From Corynebacterium gerontici (lineage in GTDB: Bacteria; Actinomycetota; Actinomycetes; Mycobacteriales; Mycobacteriaceae): a DNA stretch of 64,000 nucleotides. The stretch spans positions 372,001 to 436,000 of the forward strand of contig NZ_CP033897.1 of NCBI RefSeq assembly GCF_003813985.1, given 5' to 3'. The notes below the pieces were generated by a model that worked only from the letters and a program-made list of their open reading frames with translations, was not told the origin of the DNA and ran no database searches. The translations under genes were made by a program, and so were the position numbers. How positions within the stretch are numbered: position 1 is the first letter of the stretch; each line of letters begins with the position of its first letter. This document shows, in pieces, positions 52,831 to 62,009 of the stretch.

Positions 52831-53733
52831 ATGGCCGCCTCAACGCGCACGCCCGCGCCGCAACCGATCATCATCGCTGTTGAACCCTTCGGGGGTTCCA
52901 TCCGGAATCACAGTCCCCTTTTGCCACTGGTGTACTGGGATGATGCCGCGGTCACTCGGGGGGACGGGGTGTTTGAAACATTGCTGATTCGCAATGGAAA
53001 GGCATGTCAGCTTGAGCAACACCTCGAACGCTTCCAGCGTTCAGCGGCGCGATTAGATCTACCGGTGCCCAAAGCCGAAGATTGGCGCAAGGCCACTTCC
53101 ATGGCGGTGGAACAGTGGGCGGAGAAAACCGAGGCAGACGCCAAATGCGTTTGGACCTACACTCGCGGGCGCCCCACTGCCAATCCCAACGAACCGCACC
53201 CGAGCGCCTGGCTCACCATCAACCCCCTCGATGCCGAAATGCTGCGTCAGCGCGAGGAGGGGATCAAGGTGCTTACCGCTCCGCGTGGCTATTCAGTAGA
53301 GACGATTGATGAAGATCTGCCTTGGCTGCAGGTGGGCGCCAAAACGCTCAATTATGCAGCCAATATGTCGGCCCTGCGATGGGCGAAACGCCGGGGCTTC
53401 GATGACGTGATCTTCACCGAGGGGGACCGCGTACTTGAGGGCGCCACTTCGACGGTGCTCGCTGTTCGGGGTAATAAGCTTCGCACACCAGCGGGCTCCG
53501 GCATTTTGGCGGGCACCACGCAGGCGGCGCTGTTTGCCAAAGCGGAGCAAGAAGGCTGGAATTGCCGCGCGAAAGAAATGGATTTGGAGTACCTCTGCGA
53601 AAAGGCCGACAGCGTCTGGTTGCTCAGCTCCGTGAGGATGGCAGCGCGGGTGCGTCGCATTAACGAAAAAAAATTGCCCAAGCCAGACAACGAAGCCACC
53701 ATTCAGCAGCTCGTTGCGTCCAGCTTGGGGTAG
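52831..53733 (+). CDS. pabC: Aminodeoxychorismate lyase-like PLP enzyme
   Basis: A 300-residue fold-type IV PLP enzyme of the branched-chain aminotransferase/ADC lyase family. TRGDGVFET (42-50) is the family start, the PLP lysine is Lys171 in VGAKTLNYAANM, and the cofactor-phosphate loop is EGATSTVLAV. As ADC lyase it would make 4-aminobenzoate for folate, in keeping with its folate-linked neighbour ygfZ; a D-amino-acid aminotransferase cannot be excluded. CATAAT (52819-52824) ends 6 bp before ATG 52831, so the start is probably leaderless. Confidence 0.82.
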   Translation: MAASTRTPAPQPIIIAVEPFGGSIRNHSPLLPLVYWDDAAVTRGDGVFETLLIRNGKACQLEQHLERFQRSAARLDLPVPKAEDWRKATSMAVEQWAEKTEADAKCVWTYTRGRPTANPNEPHPSAWLTINPLDAEMLRQREEGIKVLTAPRGYSVETIDEDLPWLQVGAKTLNYAANMSALRWAKRRGFDDVIFTEGDRVLEGATSTVLAVRGNKLRTPAGSGILAGTTQAALFAKAEQEGWNCRAKEMDLEYLCEKADSVWLLSSVRMAARVRRINEKKLPKPDNEATIQQLVASSLG

Positions 53734-53738
53734 AAGGC

Positions 53739-54392
53739 TTAGCCAATCACGCGCGACAGCTCGGCGGACATACGGGGGCGAAGCTCCTCGCCCACCATGC
53801 GCTCGTCGACCCAGCCCAAGTTATTGTTCGGCATGAGGCCGTAGAGACGCTTGCCGGGCCCGAGCGTGGTCGGGCCAGTGGCGGTGACCATGGTGGACGC
53901 GGATTCAATCTGCCAGGCGCGCTCATTCACCGGGTGGCCGTAGTAAATCTCAGAAACGCCAGTGGAGTGGGTGCACACCACTTCGATTTCGTCCTGCTCA
54001 TTAATGCGCCAGTAACCTGACTCGCGCACATCGAGACCGTTGGGCTTTCCTTCCTCATCCAACTTCCACATCCTGGAGCTATAGGTGAGGTAATTCTCGC
54101 CATCGTGGGCAAAAGTAATCTGCTGTCCAAAGTTGTACTGGCCGTCTTCTGCAGTATCGGCCTGGCCGGTGCCGCGCCACACGCCCACGAGGGGGAGTAG
54201 GGCAAGCAAACCGTCGTGCAGACTGGGGCCTTCGCGAAGATTGGCGGTGTCATCGGGGATTGGTAGATCGCCCAAACCCGGAATATTGCGGTGGGAGGTA
54301 TCTTTCCACTGCTCTGCGGCGCGATTGACCACGTCACTTCCGGAAAGCGAGACCTCTGGTTGTTGGGGTGTTTGATCTTGAGAATCGCTCAT
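53739..54392 (-). CDS. Nitrobindin-like beta-barrel protein lacking the haem histidine
   Basis: A 217-residue protein with the nitrobindin/FABP-like motif GVWRGTG (70-76) and barrel strands such as FGQQITFAHDGENYLTYSS. In true nitrobindins a histidine near the C-terminus binds haem; here that region reads EELRPRMSAELSRV, without histidine. This loss is recorded, as I recall, for many corynebacterial relatives. The M. tuberculosis counterpart in the same place is Rv0813c. It may bind another hydrophobic ligand. ATG 54392 is preceded by AAGGTGG. Confidence 0.85.
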   Translation of the reverse strand: MSDSQDQTPQQPEVSLSGSDVVNRAAEQWKDTSHRNIPGLGDLPIPDDTANLREGPSLHDGLLALLPLVGVWRGTGQADTAEDGQYNFGQQITFAHDGENYLTYSSRMWKLDEEGKPNGLDVRESGYWRINEQDEIEVVCTHSTGVSEIYYGHPVNERAWQIESASTMVTATGPTTLGPGKRLYGLMPNNNLGWVDERMVGEELRPRMSAELSRVIG

Positions 54393-54470
54393 AAGCCACC
54401 ACCTTAGTGCCAATGATGGTGAGCTTGAAGCCGCCCCGGCACCGCGGTTGTTTGTTAGGAGAAGTGACCT

Positions 54471-55529
54471 ATGCGCACTAAGCTATGGGTGGTGCGCACA
54501 CTATTGATTGCAAATCCTAACTCCACAACACAGTCACCACGACTCTTCTCCCGCCTGATTCCTACATTGCGCGAGGTAGAAGGCCTAGAAATGAAGGCCG
54601 TGTTCACCCACTACGCGGGCCATGCCAAGGAAATTTGTGCCGGACTGAGTACCGATGACTACGACGTGGTCATTGCCGTCGGTGGCGACGGAACAGTGAA
54701 CGAAGCAATCAATGGGCTGCTCGGTGCCGTCGATCAGGCGAAAGATCCCAACGCTGTTCCTGCTCTTGCCGTCATTCCAACGGGTTCAGCCAACGTGTTT
54801 GTCCGTGCGCTCGGCTTTTCCGCCGAACCGATCCGCGCCACCGAGGGGCTCGCACGATCCCTATCAACTGGGCGCATCCGTACCGTCGAGCTCGGAACCT
54901 GGAACAATGAATGGTTCGCCGTCAACGCTGGCTTCGGTATCGACGCCGACGTGATCGCTGGCGTTGATCGCGTGCGAAGCAAAGGGGCGTCCGCCACACC
55001 ATTTCGTTACCTGCAGGTGGCGGTGAAAGCGTGGCGTCGCATCCACCGAAATCCGCCGCAGATCGACATCAGCGGCACCACCAAGGATGGAAGGCATTTT
55101 GAGGAACACCGCCTTCCGCTTCTTATTGCATCCAATACCAACCCCTGGACATTCCTCGGCCCTCTGCCGGTGGTGACCAATCCCGACAATTCCTTTGACC
55201 AGGGGCTCGGGCTCTTTGGCCTCCGGGATATCTCGGGATTTGGCGGCATGGCTGCGATGGCGCACCTGTTGGGCTTTGGGCATAACAAAGTGATGGACGC
55301 CTACGTGGAGCCCAGGACCGCCACCGTGGACGACGTTGCCGAGGTGCATATCCGGTGCCACGAAAAGCGCCGCTTCCAAGTAGACGGCGAATACGTCGAC
55401 CAGATGGAATCAGTGACTTTGGGGGCCGTGCCGGATGCCCTCCGCGTCTTCGCGCCAGATGCCGAGTCTGGTGACACCACCGCCTCAAGGCTGCGCCGCC
55501 TGCTGAGCTTCCTTGACCCGAGGGATTAG
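54471..55529 (+). CDS. Diacylglycerol/lipid kinase, YegS-BmrU type
   Basis: A 352-residue soluble lipid kinase. The nucleotide loop GGDGTVNE is at 71-78, preceded by NPNS (15-18) and followed by PTGSANVFVRALG, all classic of the diacylglycerol-kinase catalytic domain. It phosphorylates a lipid hydroxyl; candidates in this group include diacylglycerol, sphingoid or phosphatidylinositol-mannoside precursors. GGAGAAG precedes ATG 54471. After the stop a short GC hairpin (CGGGGCT-C-AGCCCCG) lies before the convergent lmeA-like gene. Confidence 0.9.
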   Translation: MRTKLWVVRTLLIANPNSTTQSPRLFSRLIPTLREVEGLEMKAVFTHYAGHAKEICAGLSTDDYDVVIAVGGDGTVNEAINGLLGAVDQAKDPNAVPALAVIPTGSANVFVRALGFSAEPIRATEGLARSLSTGRIRTVELGTWNNEWFAVNAGFGIDADVIAGVDRVRSKGASATPFRYLQVAVKAWRRIHRNPPQIDISGTTKDGRHFEEHRLPLLIASNTNPWTFLGPLPVVTNPDNSFDQGLGLFGLRDISGFGGMAAMAHLLGFGHNKVMDAYVEPRTATVDDVAEVHIRCHEKRRFQVDGEYVDQMESVTLGAVPDALRVFAPDAESGDTTASRLRRLLSFLDPRD

Positions 55530-55572
55530 GCTCGTGACGGCGGGGCTCAGCCCCGAGCTCTCGTCGGCGGCT

Positions 55573-56334
55573 CTAGCCCACGTCGGTGGGGGAGAAGTCC
55601 TTCAAGCTTAAGGTGACGTCTCGTTGTTGTGCTTGGAAGTACAAAGTGCCGCCGGAAACGTAGACGAATCCCGCTTGATCGCGCATGGGTAAAAGGCGAG
55701 TGTCGATGCGCCACTCGAAGGCGCGGAAAATCTCCTCCTCGCTGAGGGATCCGTCTCCGGGGTCCACAACGCTGGTGGGCGTTAGCCGGAAATCGGAGCC
55801 TTCGATGCGCAGATCGCACATCACCGTGATGGGCTTTGCCTGGCCGTCGGGAGCGCCCCGCAACTGCGCCTCGCTCGCTGGCCCGCCATTGGGTGAGATG
55901 TCGTAGGGATTTGAAATATCTAGGTCAGCGATGCCAAGCTGCTTGCCTACGCTCACGCCGTCCAGCCCGATAGTTTGCGTGAGTAGCAACGCGCGCCGCC
56001 CATCGATGTTGCCCGAGAACACCTGCGCAGGATCCACCTGAACATCTACTGCATCGGTGCTGGTGCTAATCAGGCCAAACTGCGACGTTTCAACGTCGGA
56101 AACAGATACCGTAGCGGACTTGATCTTCCCGCTGATCAGCGCAGAAGTATAAGGAACGCCCCCGAAATACACGCTCGGGCTTAACTCCAACCCGGCTGAA
56201 TCCCGAACTTGCGCCGCCAAATGTCGTTCCGCGCGCGCCGCAATAGCGGAATCTGCCACCCAAGCCACGAAGAGTAGGGCAAGCACTGCCAGGATTATGC
56301 GACGTAGCGCTGTTGAACGACCCACGTGTCTCAT
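55573..56334 (-). CDS. LmeA-like phospholipid-binding protein (DUF2993)
   Basis: A 253-residue exported or anchored protein: N-terminal helix at about 11-31 (IILAVLALLFVAWVADSAIA), then a DUF2993 domain with VYFGGVPYTSALISGKI, an IGLDGVSVGKQLGIADLDISNP segment and the C-terminal strand GTLYFQAQQRDVTL. In M. tuberculosis the relative Rv0817c (LmeA) binds phospholipid and supports lipomannan elongation. It lies between a lipid kinase gene and mshD, matching the mycobacterial order. Confidence 0.85.
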   Translation of the reverse strand: MRHVGRSTALRRIILAVLALLFVAWVADSAIAARAERHLAAQVRDSAGLELSPSVYFGGVPYTSALISGKIKSATVSVSDVETSQFGLISTSTDAVDVQVDPAQVFSGNIDGRRALLLTQTIGLDGVSVGKQLGIADLDISNPYDISPNGGPASEAQLRGAPDGQAKPITVMCDLRIEGSDFRLTPTSVVDPGDGSLSEEEIFRAFEWRIDTRLLPMRDQAGFVYVSGGTLYFQAQQRDVTLSLKDFSPTDVG

Positions 56335-56411
56335 TCTCGCATACCGCCTCTGAAGGCCTTGTCAATGCTCGTCCGGCGCGCATCGGGGCAGCCCGGGTAC
56401 GTTCAATAAGT

Positions 56412-57308
56412 ATGGAACTACGCGAATTGTCCCTGCCAGAGCATCCCGAGTTGCACGAGGCCGTCCACGACATGCTGGAGCGCGCCCACCACGAGGACGG
56501 CGTTGAACCCCTCTCCGAGCAGTATCTCCGGGGAATTTTGGAGGCTTCACTAGGCCACCGGCATATCCTCGCACTTGAGCAGGGGCAGCCAGTGGGCATC
56601 CTCGCCATGCAGGAGCAGGCAGAATTGTGTGTGCATCCAGCTTGTCGACGCCACGGGATCGGATCATCACTGTTGCGCGCCGGGAGGGACGCTGGGATCA
56701 AAGACTTCTGGGCGCACGGGAACCTCGTGCCCGCGCAGCACCTCGCCGCAAGTGAACACCTGGACGCAAGCAGGGAATTGCTGGTGATGAGCGTTGAAGG
56801 TGAAGCGCTTGAGCGTGCCGCTTGCACCTCCGTGCCCGATGGATTTCGGACCACCAACCTAGAGCAAAGCGAGCTTGTCGAGCCATTACAGGAGTGGCTG
56901 CGTGTGAATAATGAGGCGTTTAGCTGGCACCCAGAGCAGGGGGGATGGGATATGCAGCAGCTCGATCAAGCGCGCCAGGCGCAGTGGTACCGCGCCGATG
57001 ACGTGCTGTTTTTGGAAAAGCAGGGAGCACTTGCGGGATTTCACTGGGTAAAACGCCACGGTGATCTTTCTAAAGGCGCGATTGGTGAAGTCTACGTTGT
57101 CGGTCTTGCAGATGCCTTCCGGGGACAAGGGCTGGGAGGTCCGCTGCTGAATCTAGGATTACAGCGTTTGTACGAACAAGGTGCTCGCAAAGTGATCCTG
57201 TATGTAGAAGCGGATAATAAGCCGGCAGTCGCTGTGTATGAGCGACTTGGTTTTGAGGTGCAAGAACGCCACGTCGTCTACAGTGCCGAGCGTGCTGAAA
57301 ACTTCTAG
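56412..57308 (+). CDS. mshD: Mycothiol synthase
   Basis: A 298-residue tandem GNAT acetyltransferase that acetylates Cys-GlcN-Ins, the last step of mycothiol synthesis. The first domain has CVHPACRRHGIGSSLL, the second VVGLADAFRGQGLGGPLLNLGL, both with the acetyl-CoA loop; the active one is the C-terminal domain in MshD. NEAFSWHPEQGGW is a recognisable MshD segment. ATG 56412 (MELRELSLPE) has no Shine-Dalgarno; AATAAG immediately upstream may be part of a -10 element. Confidence 0.92.
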   Translation: MELRELSLPEHPELHEAVHDMLERAHHEDGVEPLSEQYLRGILEASLGHRHILALEQGQPVGILAMQEQAELCVHPACRRHGIGSSLLRAGRDAGIKDFWAHGNLVPAQHLAASEHLDASRELLVMSVEGEALERAACTSVPDGFRTTNLEQSELVEPLQEWLRVNNEAFSWHPEQGGWDMQQLDQARQAQWYRADDVLFLEKQGALAGFHWVKRHGDLSKGAIGEVYVVGLADAFRGQGLGGPLLNLGLQRLYEQGARKVILYVEADNKPAVAVYERLGFEVQERHVVYSAERAENF

Positions 57309-57665
57309 GATTGCGGCGGATTTTGGGGTAGTGCATTGGCAAACAGAAAGTGAACAATTCTGTTTTAGAGGGGCACCTTCGCGCGCAGGGGGCTGAACGG
57401 CGCTATTAGGTTACTCACTTTAAGGTGAACTTTCGGGAAACTCTCCTGCTTGTCCATTGCATTTCTGCACTTCAGGGGGTTGTTCACTTTAAAGCTTTGC
57501 GAGTTTACCTGTTGTTTACCTGCGGGGTCTTTTTCCTTCATATTGCTCTTCTAAGTTGTCTGTTGTGAGCGTGAGCAGCTCTAGCAGTCTGCTCATTCGA
57601 GGCCTCGAAGCTCCATGCAAATAAGACCGTAGTGTGACAATAGAGATAACCGGAGAGGTTACCCC
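57309..57665. promoter_or_regulatory. pstS promoter region with PHO-type direct repeats
   Basis: GTTTACCTG occurs at 57503-57511 and again at 57514-57522, an 11-bp period direct repeat (CAGGTAAAC on the other strand). GTGAAC motifs also occur at 57350-57355 and 57425-57430, with GTTCAC at 57482-57487. PhoB/PhoR-type regulators bind 11-bp head-to-tail repeats, and PhoR is encoded 44 kb upstream in this window. GGAGAGG at 57652-57658 is the pstS ribosome site. Confidence 0.65.
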
Positions 57666-58769
57666 GTGACTCGTTCGATCAAGCGCACCGCCCTTGCTGG
57701 CCTGATGGCTGGCTCCTTGGTGCTCTCCGCATGCTCCGAGACTGACAGCTCATCTTCAAACTCCAACGCATCCGACGCAACCGCCATCGAGGGCCTGAGC
57801 GGCGCTACCGGCGAGCTTGTTGCAGAGGGCGCTTCCTCGCAGCAAAACGCGATGAATTACTTCGCCACTCAGTATCAGTCTGCGGTGTCCGGCGCTTCAC
57901 TGGCGTACAACGCCACTGGGTCGGGCTCGGGCGTGAAGAACTTCATCGCTGGCCAGGTCGCTTTCGGTGGTTCTGACTCCCCACTGAAGACCGATCAGAT
58001 TGATCCCGCCAAGCAACGCTGCGGAGGCAACGAGGCCTGGCACCTGCCAATGGTCGTTGGGCCCGTAGCGATCGCCTATCACCTTGAGGGCGTTGAGGAC
58101 CTGAATCTCTCAACTGCCACTGTTGCCAAGATTTTCAAGGGTGACATCAAGAAGTGGAACGATCCCCAGATTGCCAAGGAGAATGAAGGCAAAGACCTCC
58201 CTGATAAGGACATCAAGGTGGTCTACCGCTCTGATGAGTCCGGCACTTCCGATAACTTCCAGAAGTTCCTGAAGGCGTCCACCGGCGAATGGGACACCGA
58301 AGGCAAATCCTTCCCCTCCGCCGTTGGCGCGGGCGCTTCCGGTTCCAATGGCGTTGCCAGCGAAGTGGCCAACATCGACGGCGGTATTACCTACGTCGAA
58401 TCCGGTTTTGCAAAGCAGCAGAATCTCGGCATTGCAAACCTGGACTTCGGTGCAGGTCCGGTCAAGCTCGACGCGGACACCGTTGGCGTGGCGCTTGACA
58501 ACCTCGCCTTCAAGACTGAAGGCAACAACATGGTGGTGGACACCGAAAAGCTCTTCTCCATGAAGGATCAGGGCGCATACCCGCTGGTGCTGACCACCTA
58601 CGAACTCGTCTGCTCCAAGGGATACGACGAGAAAACCCGTGATCAGGTCAAGGACTTCCTAACTGTGGTACTGAACTCCCAGGACGCACAGCTTGAAGAG
58701 CTTGGCTACATACCAGTGAAGGGTTCCCTCCACGATCGCTTGCAGAAGGCCGTCGAAGCCATCTCCTAG
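57666..58769 (+). CDS. pstS: Phosphate ABC transporter, binding lipoprotein
   Basis: A 367-residue phosphate-binding lipoprotein. Lipobox LSAC gives Cys23, then a Ser/Asn-rich linker (SSSSNSNASDA). Binding residues are in GASSQQNAM, YNATGSGSGVKNF, FGGSDSPLK and the RSDESGTSDNF loop, all typical of PstS. It captures phosphate outside the membrane for PstCA-PstB. GTG 57666 is set by GGAGAGG. A stable hairpin just after the stop probably protects this part of the mRNA and gives more PstS than membrane parts. Confidence 0.95.
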   Translation: MTRSIKRTALAGLMAGSLVLSACSETDSSSSNSNASDATAIEGLSGATGELVAEGASSQQNAMNYFATQYQSAVSGASLAYNATGSGSGVKNFIAGQVAFGGSDSPLKTDQIDPAKQRCGGNEAWHLPMVVGPVAIAYHLEGVEDLNLSTATVAKIFKGDIKKWNDPQIAKENEGKDLPDKDIKVVYRSDESGTSDNFQKFLKASTGEWDTEGKSFPSAVGAGASGSNGVASEVANIDGGITYVESGFAKQQNLGIANLDFGAGPVKLDADTVGVALDNLAFKTEGNNMVVDTEKLFSMKDQGAYPLVLTTYELVCSKGYDEKTRDQVKDFLTVVLNSQDAQLEELGYIPVKGSLHDRLQKAVEAIS

Positions 58770-58779
58770 CAATCGGGAG

Positions 58780-58802
58780 CGCCTCCCAAGTTGCGGGAGG
58801 CG
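58780..58802 (+). promoter_or_regulatory. Stem-loop after pstS
   Basis: CGCCTCCC and GGGAGGCG form an 8-bp stem around AAGTTGC, 10 bp after the pstS stop. No T run follows, so it is more likely an attenuating or mRNA-stabilising hairpin than a full terminator. Confidence 0.5.
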
Positions 58803-58848
58803 GCGAAATCCAAAACGCACAACAATACGCATACAAAGGATGAAAACT

Positions 58849-59055
58849 ATGGCAGCCACCATCGCTCAGAAGCTCGATCTCCCCACCGCTGAGCAGCTCA
58901 TCGTCGCCGCCGATGTTGCTTTCGACAACATGGAACGCATGAACGAAGGAAAGAAGTCCTCCGTCGGCTCCACCGTCGCACGTATGAGCAACAAGGTAGT
59001 TGCCAAGCTTTCTCCTTCCACCGAGCTTTCCTTGGCGAACACGCGCACCGCATAA
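58849..59055 (+). CDS. Small unknown protein between pstS and pstC
   Basis: A 68-residue ORF from ATG 58849 with AAAGGATG 8 bp upstream; ATG 58840 is an alternative. The product (MAATIAQKLDLPTAEQL, VAADVAFDNMERMNEGKKSS, TVARMSNKVVAKL) looks like a real soluble, largely helical protein, and its codon use matches the neighbours. There is no signal peptide or membrane helix and I know no family. The canonical pst operon has no gene here. Its place downstream of the pstS hairpin and before pstC suggests phosphate-starvation expression. Confidence 0.6.
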   Translation: MAATIAQKLDLPTAEQLIVAADVAFDNMERMNEGKKSSVGSTVARMSNKVVAKLSPSTELSLANTRTA

Positions 59056-59217
59056 GCGCTACCGCATCATCACAATCTCACCCAGGGGTCGGGGATTCCT
59101 CCAGGAAAGCCCGTACCTCTAGGTTTCTTATGTCTCAAACAGGTTTCTGTTTGCGCTGTGGAGATTGGCGGTGAAAAGGAAAACCTCATCGATTCCGCAA
59201 AAGGAATACAGCCTCCC

Positions 59218-60243
59218 ATGGACAGCACACTCCAGCCCGCCGTCATTACACGCGACATTCCCACCACCACCGCGACGCCACCGGCGAAGGAACCTGAAAC
59301 GACAAAACCCAGCCGTGGCGCGCGACGCTTGGGCGACGTGGTGTTCAAGGGCATTGCAACCTCCTCGGCAACAACGATCACGCTCGTGATCGGCGCCATC
59401 GGCCTGTTCCTCCTCTGGCGCGCAGTGCCAGCCCTGCAAAACAATGTGGCGAATTTCTTCACCTACGCAGGCGACTGGAATCTCGCCGACACCGCTGCCA
59501 TGCAATTCGGCATCCCCAACCTGCTGGCGGCCACGGTGCTGATCTCAGCAATCGCCCTGATCCTTGCCATGCCAGTAGCGCTCGGCATTGCCATCTTTCT
59601 TTCCAATTACGCCCCTGCGCGTTTGGTGAAACCACTGGGTTTCCTGGTGGACATGCTGGCTGCGGTGCCCTCGATTGTGTTCGGCCTCTGGGGCTGGCAA
59701 GTGCTAGGGCCGTCACTCTCGGGCTTCTACAACTGGCTCCACGAAGTTGCAGGCGGCATTCCACTGTTTGCCACCTACGCAAACTCCCCATCTTTTGATA
59801 CTGGCCGCAACATGCTCACCGGCGGCATCGTCCTCGCGGTCATGATTCTGCCCGTGATCGCTGCGACTGCCCGTGAAATCTTCGTCCAAACCCCAGTAGG
59901 GCAACGCGAGGCGGCACTGGCTTTGGGGGCCACTCGTTGGGAGGTCGTCCGTATGACTGTCCTGCCCTTCGGTATGCCCGGTTTCATTTCCGGATCGATG
60001 CTGGGGCTGGGACGCGCACTCGGCGAAACCATGGCGCTGTACCTGGTGGTCTCCCCATCGAGCCAATTCCGCTTCTCCCTTTTCGACGGTGGCACCACCT
60101 TCGCCACGGCCATCGCCAATGCGGCACCTGAATTCAACGATGACCTGCGCGCCGGCGCATACATCGCTGCTGGCCTCATGCTGTTTGCCTTGACGTTCGT
60201 GGTGAACTCCATCGCCCGCGGGATTATTACCAAGCGCAAGTAA
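59218..60243 (+). CDS. pstC: Phosphate ABC transporter permease PstC
   Basis: A 341-residue permease with six main helices after a proline/threonine-rich cytoplasmic start. The ATPase-coupling EAA loop reads QREAALALGATRWEVVRMTVLPFGMPG (in two parts), and MLAAVPSIVFGLWG is typical of PstC. I choose ATG 59218 (MDSTLQPAV) with AAAGGAA upstream; GTG 59158 would add 20 residues without family support. A hairpin CAAACAG-GTTT-CTGTTTG lies at 59136-59153 in the 162-bp gap before it. Confidence 0.93.
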   Translation: MDSTLQPAVITRDIPTTTATPPAKEPETTKPSRGARRLGDVVFKGIATSSATTITLVIGAIGLFLLWRAVPALQNNVANFFTYAGDWNLADTAAMQFGIPNLLAATVLISAIALILAMPVALGIAIFLSNYAPARLVKPLGFLVDMLAAVPSIVFGLWGWQVLGPSLSGFYNWLHEVAGGIPLFATYANSPSFDTGRNMLTGGIVLAVMILPVIAATAREIFVQTPVGQREAALALGATRWEVVRMTVLPFGMPGFISGSMLGLGRALGETMALYLVVSPSSQFRFSLFDGGTTFATAIANAAPEFNDDLRAGAYIAAGLMLFALTFVVNSIARGIITKRK

Positions 60244-60256
60244 GGAACACGCAGCC

Positions 60257-61168
60257 ATGACGATGACCATTGACGCAAAGAATTTAAAGAAGCAGTCAAC
60301 CTTTAGCCACATCTCTAAACGTCGTAAAGCAAGCAACTCGGTGGCCACGGTAGCGATCACCGCCTCCATGGCATTCGCACTCATTCCCCTCGGATGGGTG
60401 CTGTACACGGTGATCTCACGCGGCATCGGGGCGATTGCGAACGTCACCTGGTGGACCACTTCCCAAAAGGGCGTGCTCTATTCAATCGAAGGCGGCGGTG
60501 CGCTGCACGCCATCATTGGCACGTTCACACAAACGGCAATCTGCTCGCTCATTTCTATTCCCATCGGCGTCGCCACGGCCATTTACCTGGTGGAATACGC
60601 CGGTACGTCGAGGCTTGGCAAAGTTACGACGTTCATGGTGGATATCCTCACCGGTGTCCCCTCCATAGTGGCGGCGCTGTTCGTGTACTCGCTGTGGATT
60701 GTTATGTTCGGGTTCGACCGCTCCGGTATCGCGGTATCCCTGGCCCTGGTGATTTTGATGATCCCCGTCATCATCCGCAACACCGAAGAAATGCTCCGGG
60801 TGGTTCCCGCCGATCTTCGCGAGGCTTCCTACGCGCTTGGCGTGCCGAAATGGAAGACGATTGTGAAAATCGTGCTGCCAACCGCGTTGTCTGGCATCGT
60901 CACGGGCGTCATGCTCGCCATTGCACGTGTGATGGGTGAATCGGCTCCCGTGCTGATCCTCGTGGGATCCACCCAGTCCATCAACTGGGACGCAATGAAC
61001 GGCCCGCAATCATCACTGCCGCTGATGATGCTCGACATGTTCAAAGCCGGCACCGCACCTGCCGTCCTGGACAAGCTCTGGGGCGCCGCACTCACCCTGG
61101 TACTCATCATTGCCGTGTTGAACATTGGTGCCCGGCTGATCTCTGCCAAGTTTGCTGCAAAGCACTAA
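60257..61168 (+). CDS. pstA: Phosphate ABC transporter permease PstA
   Basis: A 303-residue permease pairing with Pst[20 protein letters not shown] is the PstA/PstC signature, and the EAA loop reads [22 protein letters not shown]. Six helices follow a short basic N-terminus. It starts 13 bp after pstC; pstB follows after 46 bp. Together they form the membrane channel of the high-affinity phosphate importer. Confidence 0.95.
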   Translation: MTMTIDAKNLKKQSTFSHISKRRKASNSVATVAITASMAFALIPLGWVLYTVISRGIGAIANVTWWTTSQKGVLYSIEGGGALHAIIGTFTQTAICSLISIPIGVATAIYLVEYAGTSRLGKVTTFMVDILTGVPSIVAALFVYSLWIVMFGFDRSGIAVSLALVILMIPVIIRNTEEMLRVVPADLREASYALGVPKWKTIVKIVLPTALSGIVTGVMLAIARVMGESAPVLILVGSTQSINWDAMNGPQSSLPLMMLDMFKAGTAPAVLDKLWGAALTLVLIIAVLNIGARLISAKFAAKH

Positions 61169-61214
61169 GCGAATCCGAACTCCACACTCACCCACAAAGG
61201 CTAGGCGCACACAC

Positions 61215-61988
61215 ATGTCAAAGCTTTCCATCCGTGACCTCAACATCTACTACGGCGATTTCCACGCAGTACAAGACGTCAACCTGGACGTGGAGCCCCG
61301 CTCCGTCACCGCCTTTATCGGTCCTTCCGGTTGCGGCAAATCTACTGTGCTTCGCACCCTCAACCGCATGCACGAAGTCACCCCAGGCGCCAGCGTCAAA
61401 GGTACGGTGCTTCTCGACGGCAAAGACATCTACGCAAAGGACGTTGATCCCGTCAGCGTCCGCAACACCATCGGCATGGTATTCCAAAAAGCTAACCCTT
61501 TCCCCACAATGTCAATCGAAGAAAACGTGGTGGCCGGGCTCAAACTCGCGGGCGTGAAAGACAAAAAGAAGCTGCGCGAGGTAGCCGAGCGCTCTTTGCG
61601 TGGCGCCAACCTGTGGGAAGAAGTAAAGGATCGCCTGGATAAGCCCGGTGGGGGACTTTCCGGTGGCCAACAGCAGCGCCTGTGCATCGCGCGCGCCATC
61701 GCCGTCGAACCGGAAGTCCTCCTCATGGACGAGCCCTGTTCCGCACTGGACCCGATTTCTACGCTGGCGGTGGAAGACCTCATTCACGAACTGAAAGAGG
61801 AATACACCATCGTGATCGTCACCCACAACATGCAGCAGGCGTCCCGTGTGTCCGACCAGACAGCCTTCTTCTCCCTCGAAGCCACGGGCAAACCAGGCCG
61901 CTTGGTGGAAGTAGCGGACACCAAGAAAATCTTCTCCAACCCGGAAAAGCAGGAAACCGAGGACTACATCTCCGGCCGCTTCGGATAA
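61215..61988 (+). CDS. pstB: Phosphate ABC transporter ATPase
   Basis: A 257-residue ATPase. Walker [10 protein letters not shown] (36-44), the PstB-typical [16 protein letters not shown], signature LSGGQ (148-152), Walker B LLMDEP (169-174) and [12 protein letters not shown] are all complete. ATG 61215 ([10 protein letters not shown]) is the family start; AAAGGCTAGG lies upstream. It energises phosphate import and signals with PhoU to the kinase PhoS. Confidence 0.97.
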   Translation: MSKLSIRDLNIYYGDFHAVQDVNLDVEPRSVTAFIGPSGCGKSTVLRTLNRMHEVTPGASVKGTVLLDGKDIYAKDVDPVSVRNTIGMVFQKANPFPTMSIEENVVAGLKLAGVKDKKKLREVAERSLRGANLWEEVKDRLDKPGGGLSGGQQQRLCIARAIAVEPEVLLMDEPCSALDPISTLAVEDLIHELKEEYTIVIVTHNMQQASRVSDQTAFFSLEATGKPGRLVEVADTKKIFSNPEKQETEDYISGRFG

Positions 61989-62009
61989 AACACGATTAAG
62001 CTCGGGAAT

